Positions 46,101 to 59,977 are shown, counted from the first letter of the stretch. The stretch is 64,000 bases of DNA from Brassica napus (GCF_020379485.1 NC_063450.1:32278137-32342136), one strand, 5' to 3'. The notes: generated by a model from the sequence alone, not told the origin. Made by a program: numbers and translations.

Positions 46101-48630
46101 ATAAGATCTATCTGAGGAGAGGAATGAATAAATTATGAAATTGGCAGCCGAGCATGAATCTTTCTGATTAGTGTCGGCCATCAATGAGAAGTTCTGTTTT
46201 GTACAATTAACTACAGTGGTATCTGCAGGCTGGTCTTAGGCTACACGGGTATAACCACTAGTGATGATTTTGGCGGACCCGAGTAAAAAAAGTTCATGTT
46301 CACAACCCAGCTAGCTAGCAGCTGTTTTTCTGTTGCCGTCGAGCAATTTGAACGTAGTTAGGTCTCAGCTTCTGTTTTATCTCTTCACAAGCACATGATG
46401 TACGTATTAAGGACAGTAAAGAGTCTAAAGGCTAGTGACACGGGGTTTTTGTCCTTTTATACAGTTGACTACTTGTATTTTCAATTTTTTTAAGTTACAT
46501 TATCATCATTGCAAAGGCATTTTGCAATTAGTTCGTCCCTTTGTATTCATTTTCCTACAAAATATGAGATTCTTTCATTTACTTGGTTTCAGTTATCATG
46601 TTACTGAAGCATACAAATTTGAAAAGCAAGCTTTGCTCGAGTTCAAGTCTCAGTCTATAGAAAAAAGAGTTGTCGTCCTCTGCAACTAGAATTGTCAAAT
46701 GAGCGGACTACCAATGGGTGGTCCGTGTCCAGATGATATGGCCACCCATATTGAATCCTAATTAAATAAATTTTGTCCAAATGGGCGAACCCAATTACAT
46801 CCATCGACAAAGTTGAGCTTGGGCTTAACCAATTGGACAATGGACGGCCAAATAAAATAAAATATATAGGTTTAGCAAATTGGGGGAAACACACAATTTT
46901 TCTTTGGCTTCTTCGATTTCTTCGATTCTTCTTGGCCTTTTTCGATTCCTCTTCGCCGTTTTCGATTTTGAGTCTCCGATGAATCAATAGATCTGATTTC
47001 GTCATCTTCGGACTGTTTATGTGTGATTTGTGTTATGGATTTTCACTATTAGCTACTGATTCATATCTTATGTGTTAGATGGGTCTGTGCATTCTCGGTT
47101 ATTGAATCACAAGAGCTCAATCCAAAGTCACGACTCACTACTCACGAGGGATCGATTTAGTCACGGATAACAGAATAAGGTGTGTTCTTCATGAGATCTA
47201 TTTGATTTTGAGAGTGATCCACTTTCTCTGATCTTCTCGTGAATTTTGTACGTTATTTATTGTTGTTTGTGTGAATTTGTATGTTATTTCTCGGATTTGG
47301 TTCAAATATAAAACACATTACGAATTCGGTTGAACCAATTTTAAATTTGGGTTCAATCCTAATTTTGATTTTATTTGCAATTCAAAAGTATAAAATTTAG
47401 TTCACAAATTTGGCACGTTTAACCAATTTACGCTAATAAAATCTTGGTGGCATGATTAAGAATTGATTATTAAAAAGAGGAAAACATAAAGAATTTAAAA
47501 TTAGTAACTAACAATTTCATAAATTTATGATTATTTAAACTTAAAAATGTACATTGTTTGAACTTATTCATAATTTAACTTCAAATATAATTTTCAAAAA
47601 CACTCTTTTTTATGCAGAGCGCTAAAATATTAAATTTGTGGATCACAAATACAAAAATCAATTTCCTCTCTCTAGTATTGATAAAAATATAAAAAAGTAA
47701 AGGATGTGATCATTATATTTGGACGTTTATGTGTCCAATTAGGTACGATTCAGGTTCAATCAGGTTTTAATTCTTCTGGGGCATGAAATTTAGCTCCATT
47801 AGAAAATTTTTAACGTTTGGTTCATATTTTGGTTTAAGTTTTCTCGGATTTGGTTCAAATATAAAACACATTACGAATTCGGTTGAACAAATTTTAAATT
47901 TGGGTTCAATCCTAATTTGGATTTTGTTTATTCAAAAGTATAAAATTTAGTTCACAAATTTAGCAAGTTTAACCAATTTAAACTAATAAAATCTCGGTGG
48001 CATGATTATGAAGTAATTATTAAAAAGAGGGAAACATAAAGAATTTAAAATTAGTAACTAACAATTTCATAAATGTATATGATTATTTAAACTTAAAAAT
48101 GTACATTGTTTGAACTTCAAAATGAAACTTATTCATAAATTAGCTTCAAATACAATTGTTAAAAATATAAAATTCTTAATATTTAACCAAATATCAGAAA
48201 TATGCATTAACTGAATGTAGTTAATTATTCGTGTAACAAATAATTAGCTAAATACTTATTCAGTATTAAATTCATGTTTGCTATGGTTTCCCTTTTTGGT
48301 TTTTGAATTTTTTGGACTTGATCAATATCCATTTGAGTTTGGATTTAGTTCAAGTAAAACATAAAATCCAAAATACTATAAAACAAGATCTATACGAATT
48401 CACTTAGTGGTTTGAATTTTCAGATACATTTTCTTTTCCAGCCCGTAATCATGATTTTAAAAATATACTAATGTTGTTACTTTTGATGATCTCTCATTAA
48501 CTCAGGATCAATGAGTTAATCTACCAATAAGGGTTTAAATATGTAGAAATAAAAGTCAAACACCCTTTTTTACATCGTGGGTCACCAAGATCAACATGTG
48601 GGTATGTTTCAATAAGGCTGCAAAACGAAC
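46101..48630. other. Convergent intergenic region, no gene seen
   Basis: Between MORF4 and OSB3 stop codons. AT-rich from 47280 on, with a long direct repeat pair described separately. The stretch 46690-47000 has short frames only. Confidence 0.6.
47288..48165. repeat. Direct repeat pair of about 300 bp
   Basis: 47288-47590 and 47841-48165 share the order TTCTCGGATTTGGTTC, AATTCGGTTGAAC, TTCAAAAGTATAAAATTTAG and GGTGGCATGATTA, at perhaps 90% identity, in the same orientation, separated by about 250 bp. The GGTT-rich words resemble the ends of Brassicaceae transposons, but no terminal repeats were found. Confidence 0.75.
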
Positions 48631-51516
48631 TTAGGTCCGGTCTGGTATTTCTTCATTTAGTGGTGGTAACTTTGACAATACCCAAGTTGGAGAATTGTCC
48701 AACCACAGAGCTTCACCATTCTCCTTATGCTTGAAATCAGGAGCTTTCGCGTTTGTCTACACGTAGTTTCCATAATGTTAATGAGAGTAGAAAATGAACA
48801 CAAAGAAGCGAAATGGGAAGAGACGAGATCTTCAAGGTTTCTAAGATGCCACAAGCAACAAAGCTTATTATTTATTACCCTTTTTAATCTGTTGTCCCAC
48901 CATTTGTCTGGATTCTGAACCAAGTCCTTCCACAGCTCCTCTCCTACATATATTAAAACGGCTTATTTTACAAAACTGAGACAGTAAGTAAACGCCACAT
49001 AGCTGCCTAAGACTTAGTTAAATGAGAACTTACTTTTCTGATTTTTCAATGCTGGCTGGGAGACTGTATTGGCCATTAGAGGTTGTTCATGATTCGTCTT
49101 TAGAGGTGGTAACTTTGGCAGTACCCAAGTCGGAGAGTCGGTCATCCACAGTGCTTCACCACTCTCTTTATGCTTAAAGTCAGGGGATTTAGCGTTTGTC
49201 TACGCTTGGTTCAAAAACATTATTGGGGAATGTCAAAATGAACATTAGAGGAGATCTGGGCAGAGACTAGTGTCTTCAAATATGTTACCTTTCTTGATCT
49301 GTTGTCATACCATTTATCAGGGTTCTGAACCAAGTCCTTCCAAGATTCCTCTCCTGCATCTCAAGACAATGTCGTTATAGTAAAACGAGACAGTAACAAA
49401 ATGTTACATAGCTGCCTAAGACTTGATAAAAAGGAGAAATTCACTTTTAGCTTGTTTGGGTGTTGGCGTTGAGATAGTATTAGGCATGAGAGACTGTTCT
49501 TGATTCTTCTTTAGAGGCGGCAATTTTGACAATACCCAAGTAGGAGAGTCAGTCATCCACAGTGCCTCACCACTCTCTTTATGCTTGAAGTCAGGGGCTT
49601 TAATGTTTGTCTACACGTAGTTTTAGAAACGTTACCGGGAAAGGTCTGAATATAAACATGAGGGGGATATGTGCAGAGACTAGTGTCTTCATATATGTTA
49701 CCTTTCTTGATCTGTTGTCATACCATTTATCGGGGTTCTGAACCAAGTCCTTCCAAAATTCCTCACCTACATTGCAGGACAGATCGTTCGAGGAAAACGA
49801 GATCGTAACAAAATGCCACACACCTGACTACTAGTTTCCAAAAGGGAAACTTACCTTTAAGGTGTTTCAATTTTCCTTTAGGGAGAAAAACATCAAACTC
49901 AAGCTCATTGAGTTTTTGTAAAACCCAATCAGGAGCATCGTTAAGCCACAGAGAAAGACCACCACCAACCTTGCCCTTAAAGTCAGGATGTTTAGGTTTC
50001 ACCTGCACAGAAGATTATCAATAAACGAAAAGATTTTTAGTCTCCAAGGTATCAAGTATCATGACTGAGACAAAACTGAATCCAAATCAAAGTGTGTTTA
50101 CCAATCCGCTGGCTTTACTCCCACGATAGTCCAGCCACTCTTTAGGATTTTCAAGTAGATGATTCCAAGGATTAGAGGTCCCTTGATCCAAGACTGTAAC
50201 CTTGTTAGATCTTGCTGAAAAAAAAAATACAACAGAATGAAACTGTTACTTGAACAGTCAATGAAAAGAATCATTATAATGAAAACAATGTATAAGAAAA
50301 AACAAAGGTAGCGCATAAGAGAGTCGATCAGGATCCACAAGTTGAAAGCAACAGAGGAGTAACGTTAAGTTTAAGAAAACGTCATAAAGAACATAAAAGA
50401 CACACCAGGCTGCTTCTTGGTGGTGAGTTCTTCTATTTCAGGCAATGGGATGCTGATTTCTCCTGCCTCAGGTGCGTTTACCAAATCCAACAACTCTTTA
50501 GGATTTTCAAGTAGATGCTTCAAATCATCAGAGCTTTCTTCAACCATGACTTGAACCTTCATTGTTCTTGCTGAAGGAAAAAAAAACCTGTTAACTCGAA
50601 CATTGTATAGAAAAGATAGAAATCTTGAATTGTTCAGGACCCAACACCACTTTAGTAAGTTTAAGAAAACAGGAACTGAACATAAAACAACATCATAAAA
50701 AGAACAAAAGACATACAAGTCTGTTTCTTGGTGCTGAGTTCTTCAATATCAGATGGTGGGAAGCTCATTTCTTCTATTTGGGGCGGTGGGATCGCACCCT
50801 GTACGAAGTTGAGATTCTGAACCATAATCTGTTATAAATGAACAACCTTCATATGTTATTATCATGAAACCAAGGAACTATACATATAAAAGGGATGGAG
50901 AAGGATGAGACTAAAGAATCTAGACTCAACTTCTTGTTTTTAATTTAAAAAAATTCACCTGGACATTGGATTGAGGATAGGTGACATTGGGAGGAGGTGA
51001 ATCTATAAAGAGCTTCCCGGAGATATGAATCCGATCATCTTTCTTGACATGGTGAGCTGCTATTTTAGCTAATTCACCTTCGAATATAATCGGAATCCTG
51101 CAAAAATCTCAACTTTGATTCATCAAAGAGACGAGAGCCAATAATGCTAACAGAAACAGATGAGAATGTTACCAGAAATCAGATGATTTTAAACCGGAGC
51201 GTTGAGAGATAACCGTCCCAGCCCAGGACTTTCCGTCGGAGTAAGACTTGAATTGAACCGGTTGATCCACGAATCCGGTTAGGTTAACCTGTTTCGCTAT
51301 TTCCGGTTGGTACTCAATCATCGTCGGCCGAGCCAATTCTTTCTCCGCCGTAACATCCTCCGATGATTCCGCCGCGCGGATGATTTTACCGGTGGTGGCT
51401 GTGTATAAGCGGATTTGGTGAGAGATCACCCATTTTCGAGTTGGGAGTTTGGCAGCTCTCGAGTGGTAAAGTGAGGAGCAGAGAGCTCTTGTCAACGTCC
51501 GAGAAACCAAATACAT
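48631..51516 (-). CDS. OSB3: Organellar single-stranded DNA-binding protein, OSB3-like
   Basis: Twelve exons in consistent phase give 557 residues: 51173-51516, 50959-51097, 50717-50828, 50406-50570, 50102-50214, 49855-50002, 49702-49766, 49445-49610, 49289-49353, 49034-49199, 48879-48943, 48631-48756. OSB proteins bind ssDNA and restrain recombination in plant organelle genomes. The start is MYLVSRTLTRAL; an in-frame ATG 11 codons upstream also exists. A basic transit-like leader precedes an SSB/OB-type domain (about 75-165; VNLTGFVDQPVQF, DRIHISGKLFIDSPPP). Four PDF motifs follow (E-x-W-x-x-L-x-x-NP-x-x-W-x-D-x-R ... PDFK), each of the last three encoded by a 65-bp plus long-exon pair. Exon 4 has a degenerate fifth start (LLENPKELLDL). 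Arabidopsis OSB3, as I recall it, is shorter (about 440). Confidence 0.9.
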
Positions 51517-51599
51517 GGTTTCATACGAATCTGATGAAGGTTCGGTCAAGTGTGGCCGGAGAGATGATGAAAAGCCCTAATTATCGGCGCCAAGGGGTT

Positions 51600-52730
51600 T
51601 AAGGGAAACCGAGTCGAAAGTGTACAATATTGGAAAGTATATTCTTACATCGATCATAAATGTAATTCAATTGCGAGCTAATATTGTTTTTATTTATTTC
51701 TGGTAAAGCCTTTAACATTTTTAGATGGACAATTCATTTCTATTTTTATTTTTTTTTATCAATGATGCCGTGATGGACAGTTCTCTCAAATAGATTTTTA
51801 AAATTTTTGTTACAAAAATAGCCTTAAAAAAAAGACCAAAATATTTTTTTTTCTATTTTGAATTTTTTAATATTTATTTTTATTTTTAAAAATTTGAGAA
51901 CCTATTCCCAAAACCTCACATCTTAACTCTAAATTCTAAGTCTAGATTAATTAATCTTAGGTAAAAATGTATTTTTACATTTACTTTGATCATTTTCTTC
52001 AATTGAATGATATTTTTGTGAAAATAAACTAAAAAAAACTATTCTGCCATTCTAGGAAATTTTTATTTTTTTTAGATTCAAAGGCCAATTTAGATTATTG
52101 CGTCATTTTCAAATTTGGAGTCGTGTTGTTCTCTTTTTCTTTCCTATTCCTTGTTTACTTTTTCTTTCCTATTCCAAATGTCACTCGCAAAATTTAAAAT
52201 GATCTTTATTAATATAAAACTGATATTTATTATAATAATGCTTACAATTTTATTATGTTTAGAAATTTAAATAAAGATAAAATTTTATACCAATAGAATT
52301 GAGATAATACTGATATAAGATAAATATATATGAGAGAGTTGATTACGAAGACAACGAAAAAAAATGGTGAGGTGCAAGTTAGAGATGACTGAAATTGATC
52401 ATATATATAAAAGTGAAAAATAAGTTATTGTGCGTGCTTAGTAACAGTGGGCTCCATCTAACTTCTTCTGCACGTTTTTGTCAAAGTATCGGCATTGACA
52501 TTTGGATGGAGAAAACTTTGTTGACTTTCATAAAACTCCTTTTTGGAGACCGGTGTCACTATTCTCTCTTGTTTAACATCTTTGTTACCTCGTTAAAATT
52601 TTTTCTAGGAAATCCAGTGGAAAATGCCATAGTAAAGTAAAAATTGTACAATTACGTAAGTTTCCACTCGATTGAATAATTTTATAGATCTTGTAAGTGG
52701 CGAATTCTTATATTATAGACATGTTTTTTT
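51600..52730. other. Intergenic, no gene seen
   Basis: AT-rich region upstream of OSB3. No long frame; part of 52330-52730 may be the remnant end of the Copia fragment that follows. Confidence 0.5.
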
Positions 52731-52734
52731 AACA

Positions 52735-53900
52735 CCGAGGTATAAAATGATTTTGTGAAGAGGTCTGCAGCATTGTCACATGACTGAACATACTTGACTT
52801 CAATTTATTTATCCATCTCGAACTCTTGAGTAAATGAGAAGAACTTTGGAGGTATATGTTTGGTTCGATCGGTTTTGATATATTCTTCTTTCGTTTGAGT
52901 AATGCATGCTGCATTTCCTTCATATAAAATTTTTGGGGGCGTATCTTTGTTATTCCTACGACTTGATCAGATATATCAATTTATTGATCTCAACCATACA
53001 CATTAAGGACTTTCTTTATGGAGTACAATAATCTCAGCATGATTTGAAGAAGTAACCATGAGAACACCAAGATATGGTGGTGCTTCCGATTGTGAAAATG
53101 TATCCCGTCTGTCAACAATCTTTATGCGGAGCTGACAAATAGCATGCATCTGCAAAACCAATCATTTGACATTTCATATTTTTAGGATAAAATAATCATA
53201 AATAAATAGTCCCTTGGAGATATCGAAAGACATGTTTAATTTCATTCCAATGTCCTCGCGTAGGAAACGAACTGGATCTTGCGAAAAGATTGTTGGCGAA
53301 GGATATATCAGACCGAGTACAATTTTCAAGATATATACGAGCTCCAATTGCACTTAAATGTCGAACTTCACAATCAGATATTTTAGATCATTTTTTTGAT
53401 ATAATTGATCTAACGACCATCAGGGTGCTAAAAGAAGTTTATATATCCATGTTAAAGAGTTTTAGTACTCTTTTGGTGTATGTAGACTGATATGAATTTT
53501 TTTTTTTTAGAATGCTCGATTTGTAAGCGTAGACAATATTTTACCTACACGAGATCTTTCATCTTGAATTCTCATTTTAAATAATCTGATGTCTTTTGTA
53601 TTTCTCCTTGAGTTCCGATAATGTTAAAATTATCAACGTCTACTGCGATAATCAACGTATACTGTGATTATCACAAATCAAGATGTTGTTATCTTTATGA
53701 AAACACATGGGCGTATATGGAAATTTTAGTATCTTTTTTGTCAAATGCTCACTGAGACGACTGTAGCGCATACTTCCATATTAATTTAGCACATATAATG
53801 ATCTTTACAACTTATTGCACATAAATGTTTAGGTTTGGAACTTAATGCTTCTTGCATTTTAAATACATCTGGCATTATCATCGGGTAGAGAAAGACAGGA
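52735..53900 (-). pseudogene. Decayed Copia reverse transcriptase / RNase H fragment
   Basis: On the minus strand, broken by many stops and shifts, pieces line up in the order of Copia pol: an ALMYLENCTRSDI-like stretch (near 53330), HWNEIKHVFRYLQGTI (near 53225), FADACYLSAPHK (near 53130), NAACITQTKEEYIKTDRTKH (near 52890) and DNAADLFTKSF (near 52750). The fragment lacks gag, integrase and LTRs. It is a different, much older Copia lineage from the unit 2 element. Confidence 0.8.
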
Positions 53901-54149
53901 GTAGATGCCCCTTCTGTGGAGCCGTTCTTTCTTAGAGTTGTGGATGATCTCAAATTATGTAAGACATTTCCTTGGGGAAGATTGTTTGAACACATGCTAA
54001 GAGAGATTTTACACACAATGTCTCATTTTGGTGGGGTTGTTAAGAAAGGTGTGATATGGCCGATTCCAAGTTTTTGTATTCATAGGTAAGTTTTGTAAGT
54101 GTGATTTGGTGGCACTAGGCATTCTTGCTCTTTTACCAATTTGTAACTA

Positions 54150-54980
54150 TATGTTTCATGTGTAGCTTTTAGCCTTCAAGGAAATTTAGGAATTGGGCAC
54201 AAAATTCTGCGAATCTGTTGAAGGCTTAGACCCAACATGTCCAAAGATGTGCAAATCAAAGTTCAATAAAATTGAAATGAAAAAACTTCCACTATCAAAA
54301 ATAAATGAAGAACTTGGTGCAACTGAGGTTAGTAGTCCTTCTTTATGAATATATTTGTTTGGCTTTCTAAATTTTTTTAATCTTTATTCCTTGTTAAATG
54401 AAGGACATTGATAGCATCTTGAGCGCTTCTGCTGATGAAGAAACTTTACTAGCTCGGATAACAGAAAAAGATGACATAGATGATAAGAATGACGTGGTTG
54501 ACTGTTGTTGATATTTGGATGCATAGGCTTGGTAAAAGATATATCATAAGGTTTCAAGGGTTGTTCGATGAAGACGTGGCTGCCCGAAAAGCCCCTCCCC
54601 TTGAGAATGATGTGAACGAGAGAAAATCCACCATTGGAACACCGGAGAACACGGTAAAGTTAAATGATTGGTAGAACTCGTTAATGGTATGAAATAATAA
54701 ATGGGAGAGTGGATGAAGAAAATTGTAGAAAAGGTTGATGAGTTTGACATATGACTCGCTGCCTCAGAAGCTTATATGAAGGAGCAATTAAATGGTAGGA
54801 ATGCTCAATGTGGAGGAAGAGGTAATAAGTGAAGTGAATGCTCATGTTGAGAAAGTATGTGAAAACTCACATGAGGATGTGAAGAAGAGGAAGAAAAAGG
54901 GAAATGGTGTTAAAAAGGCGGTCCACACACTGAATGACAACTTAAGCAGGCCAATGACGAGGTCTACGAAGCAAAAATGA
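54150..54980 (+). pseudogene. Decayed DUF287-like gene fragment
   Basis: Pieces such as ESVEGLDPTCPKMCKSKF and KLPLSKINEELGATE, then an intron (GT at 54330, AG at about 54402), then DIDSILSASADEETLLARIT, resemble the plant DUF287 family, which is frequent in Arabidopsis and often carried by transposons with Ulp1-like genes. Stops interrupt it (54190, 54509). The last piece, 54792-54980, encodes a basic Lys-rich tail ending RSTKQK. Family assignment is from memory. Confidence 0.6.
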
Positions 54981-55589
54981 GATCCTTTTAGCTGTTTTAA
55001 ACTTGTTTGTTGCTTTTTGTTGGTTTTTGAAATAGCGGTGGAACAATGGTACTACTGCTATGATTATCTCGCTGTTTTTTATGTTTAAAGCTTATGTTGC
55101 TTGTTGTTGGTTGTTGTATAACTAGCATAACTAAGGAAAACTATGTTCTTGTTTAACTAGTAGGACATTTCAACAAATCACACTACATTTTAAAACTTAA
55201 GATTTTGAAAACTGAATATTAAAATTTAAATATTAATAATTAAAATTTTAATTAATTTTATAAATACTATCTTTTAGTATGAAAATCAATTTTCATAAAG
55301 TTTACATGTAAATGTTTTAAGTATATTTTGATATTATGGTTTTATAATTTGAAATTTTATTTTATTTAAATTTTAAAGTTTGGAGTTTGGAGAATAAGGT
55401 TTGAAGTCTAGTTTAAAGGGTCTGGAGTATATATAGTGTTTGGAGTTTAAAATTAAGATTTGAGATTAAAATTTGAAAGGATTAAGTTTTGAGTATAAGT
55501 TAAAGATTGGAGGTTAAAGTATTAAAAGATTAAAGTTTTAAGGTTTGTCTTTAAAGTTTAGGCGTTAAAAGTCTAACTAGGGTTTATAG

Positions 55590-56020
55590 TTATAAATAGA
55601 CATGAACAATTTTGTGGCAAATTAGTGATTATTTTATAAAAACCACAAAACATTACATGACTAAATCGAATGATTTTTTTTGTCGATTACCAGGATTATA
55701 GACAAGTTTTATTTCGTGTACAATTTGTCACAAAACGTTTGTGGATAATTTGTAGCTACTTTATAAAAAGTCCCAAATTTTTCGTGACAAAAGAAAAGCT
55801 TCACAATTCACCATGATTTTAGTCACTTTTTATTTCGTGAGCACTTTATCAAATTTATGACAAAATCGTAACTATTTTTAATCACATTTTATTCGGTGAT
55901 TATTTCATGGCTTTTTGAGCCACAATTTTAACACAAATATTTACGTTTTGCATTTTGTGTCCATTTCATGACTATTTCGTGGCTAATTCCAAAATAGTCA
56001 TGATTTTTTTTGTGACTATA
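55590..56020. repeat. Array of degenerate TTTCGTGAC / TTTTGTGGC motifs
   Basis: Short words such as TTTTGTGGC, TTTCGTGAC, TTTCGTGGC, TTTCATGAC and their complements recur every 20-40 bp in both orientations. This looks like the subterminal region of a CACTA or MULE-type element. It follows the DUF287-like fragment, so both may belong to one decayed element. No clear terminus was found. Confidence 0.55.
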
Positions 56021-56029
56021 GTTTAATAG

Positions 56030-56130
<101 letters not shown>

Positions 56131-56199
56131 GCTTAGCCGTTCGTCGGTCGTTCATCGCGGGTGTTCCACCACCGAGCCTTATCGCTTGTGTGTTAATGT

Positions 56200-58290
56200 T
56201 CGTTTCTCTTTGTTCTTCCTCTTCAGATATACTTCTTTTCTGCTGATGTATATCTTATTTCCAAGTAGGGGGTGTAGAAATGAGCATGAGCTCATGAGCT
56301 TGATAGTATAGAGTTTAAATTACTTATATATATATATCAAAAAAAAATTTCTTTTACATTTTAACTATATAAGATGAAATTAAGTAATGTATCACATTTT
56401 TTAATTTCCCAAGAATTTTGTACGTAAATATACATTACACTTACAAATTAGGTAAATCTTCCTATATAAATACATATTAAGTCATCGTTTACGAATTTGG
56501 ATAACTTCTTTCTCTATTTGCCCTGTCTCCTCTCTAAATTTTTGTTAATCAAAGTTAAGTTCCGGTGCCGCCGGTCACCGTTCACCAATCCCTCTCCTTT
56601 TGCTTTTTGTTGTAAAAAGTTTCGATGACAGACATTTCTTTCGTTTGGCGATCTTCTGGTGTGTTTCAATCTCCCAGCGAAGCAGTTCATCAAGATTTTC
56701 TATTTTATCTTCGTTTATGTTGAAGTTAATAAAATCTCTGAACGTTTGCTTGTTTTCATAGCAATATGGTATGTTGAAATTATTTTCAGATTTCAATAAT
56801 TATTATTTTGAAATTATTTTAATATTTAGTTTTAAAATTACGTTCTAAATTTTATTTTAAGATTTTATGATACATAATTATTATTTTTATTTTTAATACC
56901 CCGAGTCAATTTATTTAACTTCTGATCAAGACAATTTGAGTTCAATTTTACATACTGGAAAACATATAATAAATTAGCCGAACTTAACTATTTTATGAAA
57001 GATCTAAGTTCATCATTAATTAAGCTGAGTTGAGCGAGTTAACTCATTTTTACACATCTATTTCCCAGGTATGGTGGTTTTGAAACTAGTTTATTCTCTT
57101 GATCTTCCATACCATTTGCTGTTATTGCTTAGCTTGATTGTTGTTAGGTTGTTAAATCTATATTCGTGATGTATAAGAAGTCTCATACTGTTTAAAAGAC
57201 TAAATGGACTGTGTTGTATTGATATGATGAACTAGTTGATGATATTTTTGTGATGTGTATTAAATGAGTTAGGTTGTTAGATAACTGTAATGGACTGGAT
57301 TTTGAAAGTGAATGTAGTTGTGATCTTCGTCACACCCAAATCCCTCTGATCTGATCTTCGTTTTTCCCCCGGTGGCGCTTGTCGCTTATGCCGGGGGAGA
57401 TCTCTCTTTTCTCTTTCAGCTTTTTCATCAATTTGCTCTTTTTTGTTGCTTAGATTTATTGTTTTTTTAGATCTTTTCGTCAGTTGTGACAGGTTGTTCT
57501 TCCGTGTGTTTCTGAGCGGGCTTTTGAAGGTTCTGGTGGCTCTTCTTCACTCTCCCATACGTTTCTGTAATGGAGTTTCACTTCATATAAAGGAGCAGTG
57601 GTGGTGGTGATAACAGTTACAGGAGTTCGGTGGTATTAGTTGTGGTTGTTGTGTGAACTCAACCTCCTTTTCAGTGATTTTGGTTTGAGTGTTTTGCAAC
57701 GGATCTGGTTGTGTTCCGGATTGGAAGTTCAACGGTCGGGTGCCTGGTTAAACTTATACCGGAGCGGAAGATCGACGGTGTTCTTATTGGTGTGCTTATT
57801 TTCTTTGGAAATTTATCTTTACCATAGCCCCTATTGGTGTGCGTGGAATCTTTAGTTTCTAATCTATTGTGTCCGTCTATACCTTCATGGTAAACGGTTA
57901 AGTGGGCTGTCCTGAAAAATCCGCATTGGTTTCTTGGGCTGTCCAATACTATTAAGCGTACTCGGCAAGCACTGAACTGCTTCCAACACTAATGTGGTGA
58001 AGTAGTGACTGTGGCTGCAAATAGAGTAGCAACTGAGATCGCTGTAGTATAAGAATGGACGAGTTCAATCCTATGTAGCTCGTGGAGGTTTAAGTTGGCT
58101 TACTGATATCATTCTTGTTGATGATGTCTCCTCTTCGTCTAAATATTGCAGATGAGCCTTCAATGGCTTCACCTAATGGAGTATGAAGCCATTTATATCT
58201 TCAAAAACTCATTTCTCTCTTTAGGTTTTTTTTCTTTCATTTAAGCACCTACTGGTGTATGTTTTTTATATTTGTTTGTCTTTTCTTTGT
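56200..58290. other. No recognisable gene
   Basis: About 2 kb with short frames only. 56575-56796 (minus) holds a 73-codon Lys-rich frame of unknown meaning. 57300-58190 is less AT-rich than its surroundings and has a hairpin (CCCCCGG...CCGGGGG, about 57366-57396). It could be a non-coding retroposon or an old gene remnant. Confidence 0.4.
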
Positions 58291-58295
58291 TTCTG

Positions 58296-59972
58296 ATGTG
58301 TTGTGATTTTGCATAGTTTTAGCTTTGTTATTTCATATATATTCATGAATTAACCTTACATTTATTTGCATTTAGAGTCTATTGCATGTACATTTGCATC
58401 TTGTAGGTGTTGGATGAATTGTTTGGAGTTTTGGAGGTGATTAGAGCACAAAAGGAGCTTTCGAGGAGTCTTGAACCGAACGTGTGAAAGACAAGCATGG
58501 ATGAAGGTCTTAAAGATATCTTTTGAAACTTGTCTTTTGGGAAGACATGGTAAATTGAGTTAGCTTTACAATGGAGGTGGTTTCAAGTCGTTTGGAGCTG
58601 TATTGAGGGATTTATGATCAAAATACTACACACATATCAGTATGACATTCCTAGCGGCCACCCTAGCAACATCAACAATAGCCTTCGAATTTTAAGCCTT
58701 TAGACTCATTTTTATTCACTTAAAACCTATAAAACTCATTACTATTCATTATTCTTCTTATTTTTGGTATTCTAAAGGTGTGTGCAACATGGAGAAAGTG
58801 GAGAAAACTTTAATGAGTGAGTTTTATCTCTTTAAAGCTTGCAACATGGGGGATGGGTTGTCTATCATGAGTTTGGTGGTTCTTTTGGCCTAACTTTCTC
58901 TACCTTTTCTGAAGAGGCAAGACTACTTTGGCCATATGAAGGGGCAAAAGGTGTTCTATAATGGAAGAAAGTGGAGAATAACTTTTATGAGTGTGTTTTA
59001 TGCTTTATGCTTTCACATGATGGATGTGTTGTCATCCTCCTTTACTTAGGCTATAAAAGAGACTGCAAGGGGAAGGAGGAAGACACAATACACAGAGTAC
59101 AATACAACAAAGAGTAGAGAGTGAAAGTTTTATAGTTTCATATTTTGTATTTTGAGAGTTTGAGAAAAAACATTTGTTCTTGGAGTGTTCTTGAAGTTTA
59201 TGTTATAAAGTCTTGTTTTCCTTTAGCCATTCTCTTCATCTAATTTCTGTTTTTTTGTTTTCATATATCATATCATCTTGGTTATGCTTCTATCCATCAT
59301 GGGATTAAGTGTAAACAAGATGATTAGTGAGTAATCACCCTTAGGATCAATGGGTTAGGTAGATTAATGGGTGATTAGGGAAGAGTTAAGGTGTTCTAAT
59401 GGTTAAATGCTTAGATTTCTATGCTTACTAAGTATTCTTAATGCTAGATTAATTTTGGCCATTTTAATTTAGATTCTAAGTGTTTGTAGGGCATCGAAAG
59501 TGTTTGCATAATGCTTGAATGGACCTAGTAAAGCTCTAGCTTGAATAACCAAGGAATTGTTGTTAGGATTGCTAGATGGTTAGTAGACTAGAACTTAATG
59601 TATGTTTGAGTGAACAAAACGAACGGAAGTTGATGTTTAGTTCATAATTGCATAAGGGTTTCTACCACGGGAGTGGATTAATCTAAATTGAATGAAATCT
59701 AGACCTATAGAAAGTTAAGATTATTTGAAGTTAGACGCCTTGATTTAGAACTATCACCTTGAAATCAATTGCCTATATACCCATTGGTTCTTCTTTGTTA
59801 TATTTGAATTAAAACTCAAGTTATTTCGCACTATTACTTGTTACAAACAAACATCATTTGATTGCACTTAGATTGAGATAAATGGCTTGCATTCTTAGTG
59901 CTTAGAATCACTAGAGATTGGATTGACATCTTAAGTACTACAACACTTAAGGATTAAACTTATCCTTTATCA
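58296..59972 (+). repeat. 5' LTR of an Athila-type Gypsy element
   Basis: The right end, CTTTATCA at 59972, is set by the PBS just after it. The left end is placed near TGTTGTGATTTTGC (58294-58299) by the TG rule and the usual 1.5-1.8 kb length of Athila LTRs; the partner LTR is outside the window, so this end is approximate. The repeat contains no frame of note. Confidence 0.6.
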
Positions 59973-59977
59973 AGTTT

